DNA of 64,000 bases from Mixophyes australis (taxonomy: Eukaryota > Chordata > Amphibia > Anura > Limnodynastidae): the NCBI GenBank assembly GCA_036250195.1, contig JAVHZZ010000003.1, positions 54,575,521 through 54,639,520 on the forward strand. Reading direction: 5' to 3'. Numbering within the stretch: the first letter of the stretch is position 1; each line of letters opens with the position of its first letter. A program made the position numbers and the translations under genes. Shown here in pieces: positions 10,401 through 21,234 of the stretch. Under the pieces are notes generated by a model. That model worked only from the letters and a program-made list of their open reading frames with translations, was not told the DNA's origin and searched no databases.

Positions 10401-11436
10401 AGTGTGTGTATCCCTGAATTTGTCTTATGTAAAAAAAAATATGTCTTAGCGCCATTGATGAGACTGTGTCTGTTTTTTATCTCTACCAGAGCAGAGAAAG
10501 AAAGACTAGCATAGATGTAAAGAATGAGAAATAAGAAAGCAATGAATAATAGGAATACAAAGATTTGAATACAAAGGTTTGAAAACAAACATACATGCAG
10601 AAAGGGAGATTCTTCACAAAAAAAAAATGACAGCTGGATTGGACTCTATGGGAAAATGGCTGTATTCCTTTAACTATGATCCCTCCCCCTACTTGACTAG
10701 GTGGTCTTAACCGTGCAATCCAGTGTCGTCCGTCATTTGTTCGTTAAGAACTCGGTATAACATTAACTACATACCTTTTCAACGGACTTTCCTAACTTAT
10801 AATAGAGAAATGAAAAATTTACTCTTAGTGACTCATATTTTCTCTGAAATACATAAAACGATATTTTGGAGCAAAGCATGTATATACTTCATTTTTGGAT
10901 AATGATTCTCAGCCAAACAAATTATCATGAGTCACTGCAGCCTGAAACAAAGAGTGTTCCAATGAGCCATTGTTAATTAGTCTTTCAAGAGTAATCTTTC
11001 TATTTCTCTATCCCACCCCTGTAAACACTAAGTCTATACTTCTTTTGTCTACTTTTATCTGTGAAGAAAAGACAAGATAGTTATCTTTAAAGAACAAACA
11101 AACCAAACATTCTCATTCTTTACCATCGGCCAGCGATTTAGGAAAGCAAACATGTGACAACATAAAACAAACAAGCAACATCAACAAAGATTACCTTGTA
11201 AATCAGTTTTTTTCTAAACTTTGCACATTAATACTTACCACCGATTTAACATTTACCACGCCTGATTGTAGGACTACAGGTCTGACCTCTACTCTAGAGA
11301 TGGCTATAGTTCTCCCCCAAAGTATTAGTTAATACAGGGTGTGCAATCAATTGTTTGGGAACCTCTGAGACTTGTGTACGCCTCCTTTGTGGGTGTCTAT
11401 GTGATTTCCAACCCAGGTATCCCTTTTTCTCTCTAC
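7419..11436 (-). other. Internal region of the retroelement without recognisable pol or env
   Basis: Four kilobases where protease, reverse transcriptase, RNase H, integrase and envelope are expected. Minus-strand frames are at most about 85 codons (for example 10135-10392 and 9230-9475), and none shows a DTG/DSG protease, YXDD, HHCC or DDE pattern. A few short open stretches near 9160-9300 could be envelope debris, but I cannot support it. A TG-rich tract lies at 9628-9660. Confidence 0.6.
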
Positions 11437-11965
11437 ACAGTTCCTACTCATGTGTCCCTTCTTAAGGCAGTAAAAACACGTCCTTGTCATGTATTTTATT
11501 GCATTGAAAACACTTTCTCAACTCATGTTGTTTCTTTTCCTTAACCCAGGTGTTATTACACTGTGGTCGTGTGTGCAGTCCCTCTAATGCTGGGATACTT
11601 ACCATCATTACCCTATCACTTAGTGTCTCTTTCTGTTTATTTATATTCTGATCATGTCCTATGGCTGACTCCCTGAGAACATTTACAGTGATTCCTTTCC
11701 AGTGTGGTAATGAAGTTTGTGCTCTGTTTTTCAAATTTTCCCTGAGGCCATCCATTAGAACTGTAACAGCAACCTCTCTGTAGTGTACATTATCTTTTAT
11801 GTCTGATATCCCAGTATATTTGGCCATCGCTATCAGAGCCCTGCAAAAAAAGTCTGTTGCATTTTCACTATCCTTTTGTTTGATAGTAAAAATTTTACTC
11901 CAGTCCACTATCACTGGAAAATATATAGCCAACTGTGTGATGTCTAATATTGTCCTGATTATCAT
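11437..11965 (-). pseudogene. Gag capsid C-terminal and nucleocapsid part, frame-broken
   Basis: This continues Gag in a different frame from the upstream 336-codon ORF. It begins with the second half of capsid. A major-homology-like segment, QKDSENATDFF, is followed by a helix-rich region containing LMDGLRENLKNRAQ and WKGITVNVLRESA, as in Gag p30 families. Near the end the frame shifts again: CFQCNK is in one frame, while a perfect CX2CX4HX4C zinc knuckle, CFYCLKKGHMSRNC, lies in another frame at 11437-11479. Zinc knuckles bind genomic RNA during packaging. Because of the two breaks, I describe it as a damaged remainder of gag. A programmed frameshift is conceivable but I see no slippery heptamer. 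Confidence 0.8.
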
Positions 11966-12905
11966 CCTCGGTTAAGGATTCATCCTCCTCCAACATACAA
12001 TCCTTAATGAACTTTTGTATATCAGTATTGAGAGGAAGACAGGTCTTCAATAATACTCGCCAATCGTTATTAGTTGGCTCGTACAGATTACCATAATATC
12101 TAACAAACTTCTGACATTTGGCCAAATCTTTTCTAGGATCAGGGAAATCAGACAAAATTGAGAACATTTCAGACCTAGTCCTTGGAGAATGTGTTACTAC
12201 ATGTTTTACGGGAACTACACCATCTCTGTCCGCTTTCTCATTAGGAACTGCTGTTGTGCGAACAGGATGTAAGTCTACCAAATCACTATGTTCTGAACTA
12301 GTTGCTGAAATTGCTGTTGCAGTACAATGGATGTCCCCCCTTTTATTAACCCTTACATTATTCTCACCACTTTTAACCGCTGCCCCTGCTGGTGTGATTG
12401 TTCCTTTTCTTTGTCCTGAAACATTACTTTTACCATTACTTAAAACAACATACAAGTTACTAGTTACATTTTTCACATTTTTGGTATTGGCTGTACTTAC
12501 CGCCCCGACCGATTTTGTCAGGGGCGCGCTTGCGCTCAGTTCGCCACGCTTTTCAACGGCTACTTCCGCTATGCACGTGCTTTTCGCCACACTTACTTCC
12601 GCTATGCATTCGCTGCTCTGCCACGTGTTACCTTCCATTTGCCACCATTTTAAACAATCATCATGTCTAGTTCTCGTTTTCGTTGATTTGATCAACCACA
12701 CTTTATCTCTAACATTATTTAACACCTCTGCCTCGAAACTACCTATGAAAGGTTTCAGACACTCCCGGGTCATCTTGACCCATTTGTCGCAGTATGCCGT
12801 TGCATGCGCACCATATTTATTAAACATACGAAACCTCGCCGAATCAATTGGTCCTTCCTTAAGCAGCACAACATCAACCATCTCTAGCGTTTGCTTAGCA
12901 CCCAT
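11895..12905 (-). CDS. Retroviral Gag-like protein, N-terminal part (336 codons)
   Basis: The structural polyprotein of a retrovirus forms the particle shell under the plasma membrane. The frame starts MGAKQT, and Gly at position 2 is the usual N-myristoylation site of Gag. Residues 1 to about 95 look matrix-like (Cys/Trp-containing, CDKWVKMTRECLKPF). Residues about 95-230 are low-complexity, rich in Ser, Thr, Val and Ala. From about residue 255 the pattern SDFPDPRKDLAKCQKF through NNDWRVLLKTCLP matches the N-terminal capsid domain of gamma/epsilon-type retroviruses. The frame ends at an early stop in an acidic stretch. The capsid continues in another frame starting about 70 nt upstream of that stop, so the full polyprotein is not encoded as one frame. 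Start chosen as the first ATG with Gly at position 2 after the leader. Confidence 0.75.
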   Translation of the reverse strand: MGAKQTLEMVDVVLLKEGPIDSARFRMFNKYGAHATAYCDKWVKMTRECLKPFIGSFEAEVLNNVRDKVWLIKSTKTRTRHDDCLKWWQMEGNTWQSSECIAEVSVAKSTCIAEVAVEKRGELSASAPLTKSVGAVSTANTKNVKNVTSNLYVVLSNGKSNVSGQRKGTITPAGAAVKSGENNVRVNKRGDIHCTATAISATSSEHSDLVDLHPVRTTAVPNEKADRDGVVPVKHVVTHSPRTRSEMFSILSDFPDPRKDLAKCQKFVRYYGNLYEPTNNDWRVLLKTCLPLNTDIQKFIKDCMLEEDESLTEDDNQDNIRHHTVGYIFSSDSGLE

Positions 12906-13821
12906 TGTGAAAACAACCTATTTCTCAACGCTACGCAAAAAGACTTTTTACCTGTTCGCCTTTCAAACAGAACCTACTAGAGATTTTTATCCGTGGATGG
13001 TTTCACAGGCTACACCCACACACCTCCTAACACAGAAATATCACTATGGACAACAGAAATATCAGCTCCTCGATATCCTGGCTCTCCACAAAATCTGTTG
13101 AGTATTACTGAACTGGTATTTCCAGAGTTTACCCGTTTGTACCAGCGTAATTCCTCCAGCCGTTCAACCCAAGTCACAAGCACGGTTTAACTATCGCTAA
13201 ACTTTGCGATTACTCTTGGGGAGAAAGTTCCAAAAGCTTTTTAACTGTTCTCTTTTCAAACAGGGCTTTTGCTGCCAGTATACCTGCCTTGTATACTACC
13301 TCGGTTGTCCAGCCCGCCTCGTCAAACGGCAACCGATATCTCTGTCTTTTTGACAGTAAATCAACTTTCACTTCAAAATCATACAATCACCAAACACATA
13401 CACCTTAGTTTTCTGCACAGAAAATAACTTTCCCAAACAATGGCACTGTCTTTTCAGAGATTTTACCAAGTGATTACACTATGCATATATAATAGACAAT
13501 GAACACAATTGTTTAACCATGTGGCAACAATACCGGAAGTTAGCATATGCTGAGCAGGAAATACGCATACCCTATGCAATGCAATACCTTGTAAAAAGCA
13601 AAATGACAATAAAAGGAAACATTTTTCTTTCTTGTCCCTAGATTCTAGTTAGCATTCCTTCAGATTATGCAACTGTGGACATTCGATTTCTCAACACAGA
13701 ATGGACAACAGGTTTTGAACACATTGCGTTCTTTCCCGTATGAGACGCGTCCGTCAATATCCACCCCTTGTTGAGGAACCGAATTCCGTCAGCGTTGCAT
13801 ACCTTCCGGCAACGTAACCTC
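12906..13821 (-). other. Retroviral leader between PBS and gag
   Basis: About 0.9 kb with no long minus-strand frame. A leader of this length is expected to hold splice-donor and RNA-packaging signals. I cannot identify them by sequence. Confidence 0.5.
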
Positions 13822-13839
13822 CTAACTCAAGAGCCCCCA
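13822..13839 (-). other. Primer-binding site candidate (tRNA-Pro type, partial)
   Basis: Minus-strand TGGGGGCTCTTGAGTTAG lies two or three bases inside the 5' LTR. The first nine bases, TGGGGGCTC, equal the start of the proline-tRNA PBS used by murine leukaemia-type viruses, including the preceding TT. The following nine differ from the classical P-type site. Either the site has drifted or a different tRNA with the same 3' end primes. Confidence 0.65.
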
Positions 13840-13842
13840 AAT

Positions 13843-14690
13843 TATTAAAGTAATTGTATCGTTTTCAAATAAGCATTGCATAGGCGATTGTATTGTGTTT
13901 CTAACGCACAAAGTGATTTATTTTAGCAGATGTAAATAGTCAACAATTCAATGCATTATTATATTATGATACAGTACAGTACAGCCAATACCAAAAGATA
14001 CATACATACCACTGCTATCGCATGCGCTTGCTGCGCTAACCACGGGCACCCCTGGACAGTTATTCACCCTTGAATACTGGGATCAGTGAAGACTGAGGCT
14101 GGTAGGGGTGCAGCTATGATTATATATGCAGTCAGTGTTACACAGTGAACAATAGAGATGACGTAGCTTGCGTCTATAGGTCCAGACAAGGGTGGTTCCA
14201 GGGTAAACAGGTCATAGGCTGATTCAATCTAAGGAATCCAAAGAAGGGGGTCATCTCTCCAGGGGATGAGCTCTGATCTTCCCGCCAAGATTACTAATCC
14301 TAATAGTCCATAATTCCTTAACATTAATAACTTGCCTATGCACTCTGCGATCCCTTCGCAGAGTGAACCAGACAGTCACAAAATGTAAAGGGGATTAGTA
14401 TGAAATCAGACATGACACATTTATTATGACCTGAACCTTAAATAACACTAAAGTGTGCATATAATCATAATATATAAAATAATAATAAACCAAATACTGT
14501 CAGCTCATAAATCACATTGGAATAGAATCTATAAATATATATGTGAAACTAAATGTTATAGTGCGTGTGCGTGCGTATTTTACCATGCGATCGCACCATG
14601 GCACGTGTTACGTGGCGTACGGATCGCAATCGCACGGCAAAACAATATTAACCAATATACTTTCGTTCATCCAATTATACGACTTCGACA
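13843..14690 (-). repeat. 5' LTR of the retroviral element
   Basis: On the minus strand it starts TGTCGAAGTCG. It contains a TATATAA box read from the complement of TTATATA (about 14112-14118) and an AATAAA downstream (complement of TTTATT near 13919), fitting a U3-R-U5 layout. Compared with the 3' LTR it carries about 50 extra GC-rich bases near 14584-14636, close to its U3 start, and a small insertion near 13990-13996. The edge next to the PBS ends TTTAATA rather than the usual CA. Confidence 0.85.
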
Positions 14691-14694
14691 GTAT

Positions 14695-15554
14695 GTCTGA
14701 ATTTTACATTTTACTCGAGGTGGTTGACAGATCTTTTGCAAGGTTTCCCAGAGAGACCTATCACAGGTCAATGATTGTTAGGGAGCATAAGTCAAACAAC
14801 AGCTTTCAGAATGGACATGAGGACAACGAGCAGTGAGGGGGAATGCTAATTACCAGAGTGTTGCAGTAGTTGCGTTGTGAAGTAATAAAAAATTGGTTGA
14901 GAATCCTTACAGTCTCAGGTATGAGAAAATAACTGGATACGGTGAATAACACACACCAGCGATCTCTCCGGGAGTGAGAGATTTCTTTCATTATGCTGAA
15001 TTGGATAAAATTATAGCAGCTAGACTGAACTGCAGCTAATGTAATTGGCAACAATATTAATATGCCCGATTTGATAAATCAACTTTGGAATTTTCGGCAT
15101 TAATTTTAGTTATGGTTTATATAGTCTTGATTATTTGAAAAATGACCCCCCTACATTACGTATTCAATATAAATCCTGCATTCCTGAAAGTGGTTGGAGA
15201 CATGGTTTCTGATTAATTGCCAATCACAAGAGATAAAAATGACCATATCACATAAGAGGTATTTCAGAAGTTTGAATTTGATAAATGACTTACATGGAAC
15301 TGTTTTCCTTCACTTCTTGAAATATACCCACTTTTCAAAATAACAACTTTTTCCTTAAAAAAAAAAAGCACAAAAAGAAATAATCAACACTACATGAATT
15401 AACTATATAAAATACCAGTGGTCCTAAGCTAACATCCTAAACATTACATTGACAATCTACTGGATTTACATTGCAGGTGGAGACTATAATAAAGTATAGT
15501 AGTTTGCATTTTAAAAGTAACAGTAGTGCCAACTATTGACAGAGTACTATTGAC
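14695..15554. other. No gene recognised
   Basis: Flank of the retroelement. Short frames only. No repeat units or motifs recognised. Confidence 0.5.
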
Positions 15555-15792
15555 TATTGTTGTGAAATTTTATTCACAGACTATAGCATTGTGTCAGCAA
15601 AATGTCACTCGCTAGCACAGTGGCCTGTTCAAAATTTGATTCGTACAAAAGTATCGGACAAGATGTTGCTGCTCAAGTTGACAAGTAGTCCAATAGCAGC
15701 GATACTTACCTTCATGCTGCCACATCTTCCAGCTCCCCCATTGTCCCCTGAATTATTTTGACTGTACACTTTGACTCCCAGGTGGTTTAACT
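15555..15792 (+). repeat. Dispersed repeat, copy 2 (paired with 3.53-3.76 kb)
   Basis: Carries the same ordered blocks as the copy near 3.6 kb: GACTATAGCATTGTGTCA, then GCCACATCTTCC, then a CCCCTGAAT block and ACACTTTGACTCCCAGGTGG. Diverged, with indels between blocks. Confidence 0.5.
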
Positions 15793-16239
15793 TATGATTA
15801 CTCATATTGTCCAACTTGCCGAAACAATTTCAGGTCACACGTCTCAACATTCTAAATGTCCAAATAGTAAAAGGTAAAATAAGTAAACTTTTCCTTGTGT
15901 TCATAAACATACCCACAGAACTACATATAAGGGAAAGGTTCAAATACAACTCCGCGCATTTTGTTAGTTTTTGCATGTTTCTCCACCAGAGTGTCCTACA
16001 TGGAATTGCCACTATCACCTTTGTTCCACCTGGAATTTAAACCACACTACAGAATGATGCTGTTGTTGTCCCAACTTTATTTATACACTATATATTCATC
16101 AAAATGCATTAATGTTGAGTGCAGAATTTAAAAATAAAGGGCAAAAGGGCTATTTAGTGTAATGGCCAAGGAAAAGCAGTACTTAAAGATTGCACCCCTG
16201 GAACCTTGTACCTTTCGCAAAATGGCCTGTTCCAATCCA
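15793..16239. other. No gene recognised
   Basis: AT-rich spacer. Frames of 60-77 codons on both strands show no domain. Confidence 0.45.
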
Positions 16240-16548
16240 AGATCCCAAACGCAGGATTTGAGGAGGGGGGTTTCCACACCACGCCACCAGTGGGCGTGAC
16301 CAGCATGCATGGGGGCATGGCTATAATTTTAGACAGTGTTTGGCTGCTCACCAACTCTTCCTATCCCTATAATAAACATGGGCAATGCTGTGTGCACTAC
16401 TGTTAGGTGCACGCAGCTCTCCCTTTTCAAGCAGAGCCGTGTGAAGCGGGGGCAGGGTCCAGCCACCTCAATTATACAGTGCCCCAGGTTTGGAGGGAGG
16501 GGGGGTTTCAGGAACTAGAAAACCCCCCCTCGGTTTGCCTATGCATAC
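16240..16548. mobile_element. MITE-like element with G-run termini
   Basis: The left end, CCCAAACGCAGGATTTGAGG followed by a G run and TTTCC, is matched by the complement of the right end (GCAAACCGAGG, then a G run and TTTTCTAG). The interior is GC-rich, about 300 bp, unlike its flanks, and shows no coding capacity. The C/G-run subterminal layout resembles the element at 4.13-4.39 kb, but the cores differ. Exact ends and target duplication were not resolved. Confidence 0.55.
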
Positions 16549-16558
16549 ATTGCTTTGA

Positions 16559-16582
16559 ATGATGATGATGATGATGATGATA
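16559..16582 (+). repeat. (GAT)n microsatellite
   Basis: Seven tandem GAT units directly after the MITE-like element. Confidence 0.85.
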
Positions 16583-18156
16583 CAGACACTACTAATAACA
16601 TTCACTGGTAAATATAAACTTATCTTTACACAGCATGAGATATTTTCATATTTGCTATCAGTTGATTGCAATTTGTCATTCTTTGTTATCAGTCATTTTA
16701 TGCTACAGAGAGGCTGACACAACTGCCCAGCAAGGAAATACAGAAGGCTCCTTCACACCAATCCACTGTTAATGTGCTTTTCAACAGCTAACACCTGAAA
16801 ACCGCATGAAAAATAGGATGAATGGTTTCTTGTCGTCTCATTCCCACCATTGTGCTCTAAAACTTTTAGACCACATTTAACATTTTAGAATGCGACATGG
16901 CCTATTTCTCATGCATTAGTGCGTTACTGGTATAATAGTTTATGTTAGTAAAAATGCAATGCCCGAAAAGCACATGAAAACCGCATTAAAAGCACATTGC
17001 TAAGACACGTTTTAATCTTGCGTCACCTGTCATTCATTTTGCCCATTTTCCCAGAGCATATGTATGAACGCGACTGTAAGGGAGACTTCTAGGTGTAACT
17101 AACTGCTCCCAAATCTCAACTTTAGTCTAAATATCTTCAGTGTTGATAAACTTCTAAGACTTTTATGCATGTATTCATGAACATTATTAGGAATTCTTTT
17201 ATATAAGGCAATTTATACAACTACAATGAAGGGGGAGAGTGGGAAAGCGTTTGAGAAAATGTAAAACAAAAGATTTTAAAAGCACACACATCATTTGTGG
17301 AAAATTAAAATATGTGTGTGTATTGGATATGTTCCTAAGTTCAGTATTTAATATTTTATTTTACTTATATGTTATAAAAACATGAACATTCCATTATTCA
17401 TTCATATTTTTAAATATTTTCTTCACACTTGAAGGGATGGTCTATGATATCACAAAGCAATAAATTCATGTATTACTTTCCCATTTTGATTTGCAAGAGG
17501 GCTCCTTTGGTAATGAATTTTTCACTTCATTATAGTTCATTAACTATGATTCTTTGAGTAATGATGTATTCACTTAATTGAGGATTTAATTCATCTTGGA
17601 CTTCTCATGTGCTTTTTTTAATTTTGTTTTGCCCCAAAGGGACCATATACCTACCATCATCACATTACTTTTTTTGCATTAAATGTAAAAGTGTAGCTCA
17701 TAAATATAAAATATGATTGCAAACATGGAGAGTGTGGCTGATATCAATGGTTTAAATGTATTAATAGAAACCGTAATTGGTGTCTAATAGGAAGACAATA
17801 GATTAATGATATAAATTCACATCATAAATATAAATGGACAGCAATATCACAAATCAATGACTTCCAACGGCTGCCTCCTGAAGACCACCGCTAATGACAA
17901 AGTGACATTGAACTCATTTAGAAAAGCCTATTTATGTGTTATATAGACATCTTGTATGTATTGATCACTAACTGTAGATATTTATGATAGGCAGGACTAA
18001 ATTAGAAAAATGAATGAACAAAACAATGACATTATTTAACGTTGGCGATTCACACTGTTAAATTATTTTTTTAAAATGTTATTTTTATTTGTATGTTTAT
18101 TTTAATTTACTTTTAAATCTCTTTATTTGTAAAAAAAATGAAAGTAACATAAGAAT
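16583..18156. other. No gene; possible weak inverted repeat
   Basis: AT-rich. An inverted pair, AATGTGCTTTTCAA near 16772 and the complement TTAAAAGCACATT near 16985-17000, together with repeated AAAACCGCAT blocks, suggests an eroded MITE of about 230 bp. No coding sequence is recognised. Confidence 0.4.
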
Positions 18157-18171
18157 AAAAAGAACAAGTTT

Positions 18172-18714
18172 ATGAGGATAGTGGGGTATCCCCCCTGCTG
18201 AGATAAGAACACCAGTCTAATTAGCAGCACATTGACTTTACTCCTGCCAGCTCTGACTCTCTTGCAGTGGACACACAGCTGTCCTCGTTCACCCCCCCTG
18301 CTTCCTCATTGCACCCCTTGCATTGCTTCGGGGTACCCCCACAAGCTGGATCACCTCCACTACGGTCTATAAAGATTATCATTGGTTCTCCAATTGAACA
18401 AACACCAATACTTCTGCTACAAGGATTCTCTCATATCACAATCCGGACCACTTCGTTTTTAGTACACCAGGCTTCCACAAGCTCAACATCACTATACCAC
18501 CAAGCTTGGGCACCAGCCACTGAGGTTTGTACCTGTGGACACAAATCCTGAGTTCTTTGTCTCCCTCTGCCACCTCCTCTCCTCTCAGGCTGGGGATGAC
18601 TTGATGCAGAGTGTGCCCATGCACCCCTCCTAGCACTGAGATCTACACTACGGAGCAGCCAACCTCCATCCTCTACGCTTTTCTCCCTTTCTGTTAATCC
18701 CCACCTTTACTACG
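18172..18714 (+). promoter_or_regulatory. 5' UTR of LINE copy 1
   Basis: Non-coding, C/T-rich leader between the 5' target duplication and the ORF1 start. In this LINE group the internal promoter lies here. I see no specific motif that proves it. Confidence 0.5.
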
Positions 18715-19707
18715 ATGCCAAGAGGGGGGAAGAAACCCCCAGGTGGCGACCTCCTTCCCTACCTCTCCAGAAACAAGACGCCTGCCAAACAAAGCAATGA
18801 CATACCTGAGTTATCTCCTGGACACTCTGATTCAGATCCCGACGATGACGATCAGTCACCTATCACCCGTCAGGATTTTTTATCCCTCCTCAAAGAGGTA
18901 AGGGATGTCAAAACATCTGTACAGGCTCTCCATTCCCTGAAAGCCGACGTTGTTGAAATTGGGGATAGAAAAAATCACCTGGAGCATCGGGTTGAAGAAG
19001 TGGTGACCTGCCAACAGTCGTTTCAAACTAATCTCCATGAAATGCGAAATGACATCACCCAGCTACAAGATGGCCAGGAAGATCAGGACAACCGTGCTCG
19101 ACATAACAACCTGAGAATTCGGGGGATCCCAGAACAGGTTGAACCCACCCACCTGGAACTCTACCTTAAGAAACTTTTTACCAAGCTCTCCCCCTCGACT
19201 CCTGAAGATCAACTTCTTCTCGATCGAGCCCATCGAGCACTGAGACCTCGCTCCCAAGATCCATCTCAACCTAGGGATGTTATCCTCAGATTACATTACT
19301 TTACAGCAAAATAAGCCATCATGAAAGAGGTCCGCCGGCTTCAGATGATCACTTTCGACAACTCCAACTTACAAATCTTCCAGGATTTATCCCCCCTTAC
19401 CCTGGCCAAACGGAGAGACCTCAAGCCCTTTACTACACTTCTCCGGAAACTAAACATCAAATACCGCTGGGGGTTCCCCTTTCGTATTCTAGTATGGCAC
19501 CAGGGATCAATGCTTACGGCCAGGACTCTTCCTGAAGCTCAATCTCTAATTCCCAAACTTGGCATCACCACCGATAGCGCTGACCTTCCCGTGGACTCTC
19601 CTCTTCCCCAGAGATTACAAAGACCGTCCACACGTGAAGCCCCCCGTTCAGAGTGGACCACAGTTCCTGGGACCTCGGCATCGCCAACTGGATCTTCAGG
19701 GACTTGA
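18715..19707 (+). pseudogene. LINE ORF1 protein (nucleic-acid-binding), one in-frame stop
   Basis: L1-type ORF1 proteins trimerise through a coiled coil and coat the element RNA. The frame starts MPRGGKKPPGG (basic N-terminus, residues 1-15). An acidic Asp/Ser segment follows (about 35-50: SDSDPDDDDQ), then a heptad-rich coiled coil (about 55-130). Next is the conserved RRM entrance RARHNNLRIRGIPE (about 125-140), then DRAHRALRPR. A TAA at 19312-19314 interrupts the frame. Reading continues in the same frame from 19315 to 19707 through TLAKRRDLKPF and YRWGFPF to the C-terminus. Total 330 codons, normal for the family. A single G-to-T change in a Glu codon (GAA) would explain the stop, because LINE copy 2 has Lys-Glu at this place. 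Confidence 0.9.
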
Positions 19708-21234
19708 CTCGGCTTATAAGGTTTTATCTTTTTGTCTCTTTCTCCCTCTCATTTCCCTTCTTCACTGTTTGGATCCAGGGCTGATCACGGAAGAAAGACT
19801 GTCTACACGCCACTTAGGAATCCCCGCCTTCTGTGGGATCCCACTTGTGCCTTAAGCTCATAACCCTATGTTGACTATTTTGCTATAGGAGGCCTCCTAT
19901 TTATCAGTTTGGTTTGATTTACTGTTGTTATGCCTGTTACACATGTTTTCACCATTATTATGTTGTTTTATATGTTTCTATATGTTGGGCCTCAACATCT
20001 GTTAGCTCCCCCCCCCTAGGAAGTCTACATACTGTTTAAAGGCTCCCGCCTTTTGCGGGACCTCACCCGTGTTTTTTGATGTTTCTATTATGCTACTATG
20101 TAGCTTTTGTAAGATTCTATCTGTTGGGGTCCATTATAGCTTATCTGTCCCCCCATACTGAAGGCTCGTATCCCATACTACATATCACCTAAGGGTTCCC
20201 GCCTTTCACGGGACCCCACCCGCTCTTTAGGCCTAGAGCTCTTCCCTGCCAATTTTGACTCCGAAAGCCCTCCACCTACCTGCTTGGTTTAATACACTGT
20301 CGACAGGCCTGATTTCCATGCTCGCACTATATTACAATGTTTTGATTGTGTGTTATTACATGTCGGGCCTTAGATTCTGTTTGAGGCTCCCCCTTCTATT
20401 AAGGGTTGGTCTCCCAGACTCTCAGTGCTCAACAGTCCCTATTTTCTCCTGTGCCTCTGGCGGTGTCCTCTCTTTGCGCCTCCCTGTTATACTTGCCATT
20501 TGGGCCACCACCGTGACGCCCACATGGTCAATTGGCATCCTTTCTATTTTATTCCAGATGCCCCTGGGGAGGTGTAATGGGAAAGCGCCAGAGGCTACAA
20601 TGTTGTTTAGTTCATTACGAGTTAATGTAATATAAGTCCATTCTGTATAGTTTAAATAACTGGTTGTATTACTGTGTTATGCAACATACATTCCTTTGTT
20701 CCTCACCATCTCTCCCCCTCTTATCTCCCATTACTCCCCCTTTCTACTACCCCCCTACCATAAGTTCCCCCTTCTATCTTCCCTCTCCATACTACCCGGC
20801 TGCTCCGCACATCACTTCATTATTCTTTCATTTCCAGCGCCCCATCTCAAAACCCTAGGAGGGTGCGCACTTAGCCCCCACTATTTGGACCCTCCTGATG
20901 CATCCTTTGGATGTTCTGCCACTCCCCCCGGGAGCTTTAGGCTCCCTTGCTGACCTATGTGCCTTATTGGCTCATAGCCTCCCTTCCCAATGTAGGCACC
21001 ACAGGTCCCGGCCTATTCTGCCGTGTGACCACCTCCCTCCACCCTCCCTTCGTCCCCTTCTCCCCGCCACCTTCCTTACTCAAATAGACCACAATAAGCT
21101 AAGGATCTTTTTTGCTCCATTCTCCACTATATGTGCCCCAAGAACCACTCAGATACCACGTCAGGTTTACTCAGATCTCCCACCTTACCCTTTCATCTCT
21201 TGCTCTCATTTTATCTTCCTCTCTCTCATCGCAC
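19708..21234 (+). other. Inter-ORF region of LINE copy 1
   Basis: 1.5 kb between ORF1 and ORF2, much longer than the 0.6 kb in LINE copy 2. The first part has three diverged repeats (19818-20225). The second part is strongly C/T-rich on this strand (20690-21230). Frames of up to 126 codons here show no domain, and I read them as chance. Confidence 0.7.
19818..20225 (+). repeat. Diverged tandem repeat with small hairpins, three copies
   Basis: CCCGCCTT followed by a G-rich complement and an ACC-rich tail occurs at about 19822, 20045 and 20199 (CCCGCCTTTTGCGGG and CCCGCCTTTCACGGG each fold on themselves). Spacing is about 225 and 153 bp. The surrounding text (GTTGGG, TTATG blocks) also repeats loosely. 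Confidence 0.6.

Larger units (their letters stand above)
6614..14690 (-). mobile_element. Endogenous retroviral element with paired LTRs, gag only
   Basis: Two direct repeats of about 0.8 kb bound 6.4 kb of internal DNA. In the minus orientation the order is 5' LTR (13843-14690), primer-binding site, a leader of about 0.9 kb, a gag region (12905 to about 11437), then 3.9 kb without recognisable coding, a purine-rich tract and the 3' LTR (6614-7405). The LTRs differ by about 22 substitutions in roughly 790 aligned bases by eye, plus indels, so the insertion is fairly recent. A candidate 4-bp target duplication GTAT lies at 6610-6613 and 14691-14694, though the inner LTR border is uncertain by two or three bases. 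Capsid pattern and PBS suggest a gamma/epsilon-like retrovirus. Protease, reverse transcriptase, integrase and envelope were not found. Confidence 0.85.

Noticed and set aside
12118..13101. 327-codon plus-strand frame opposite gag
   Set aside because: Antisense to the Gag-like frame. Its composition follows from the gag codons and it has no domain.
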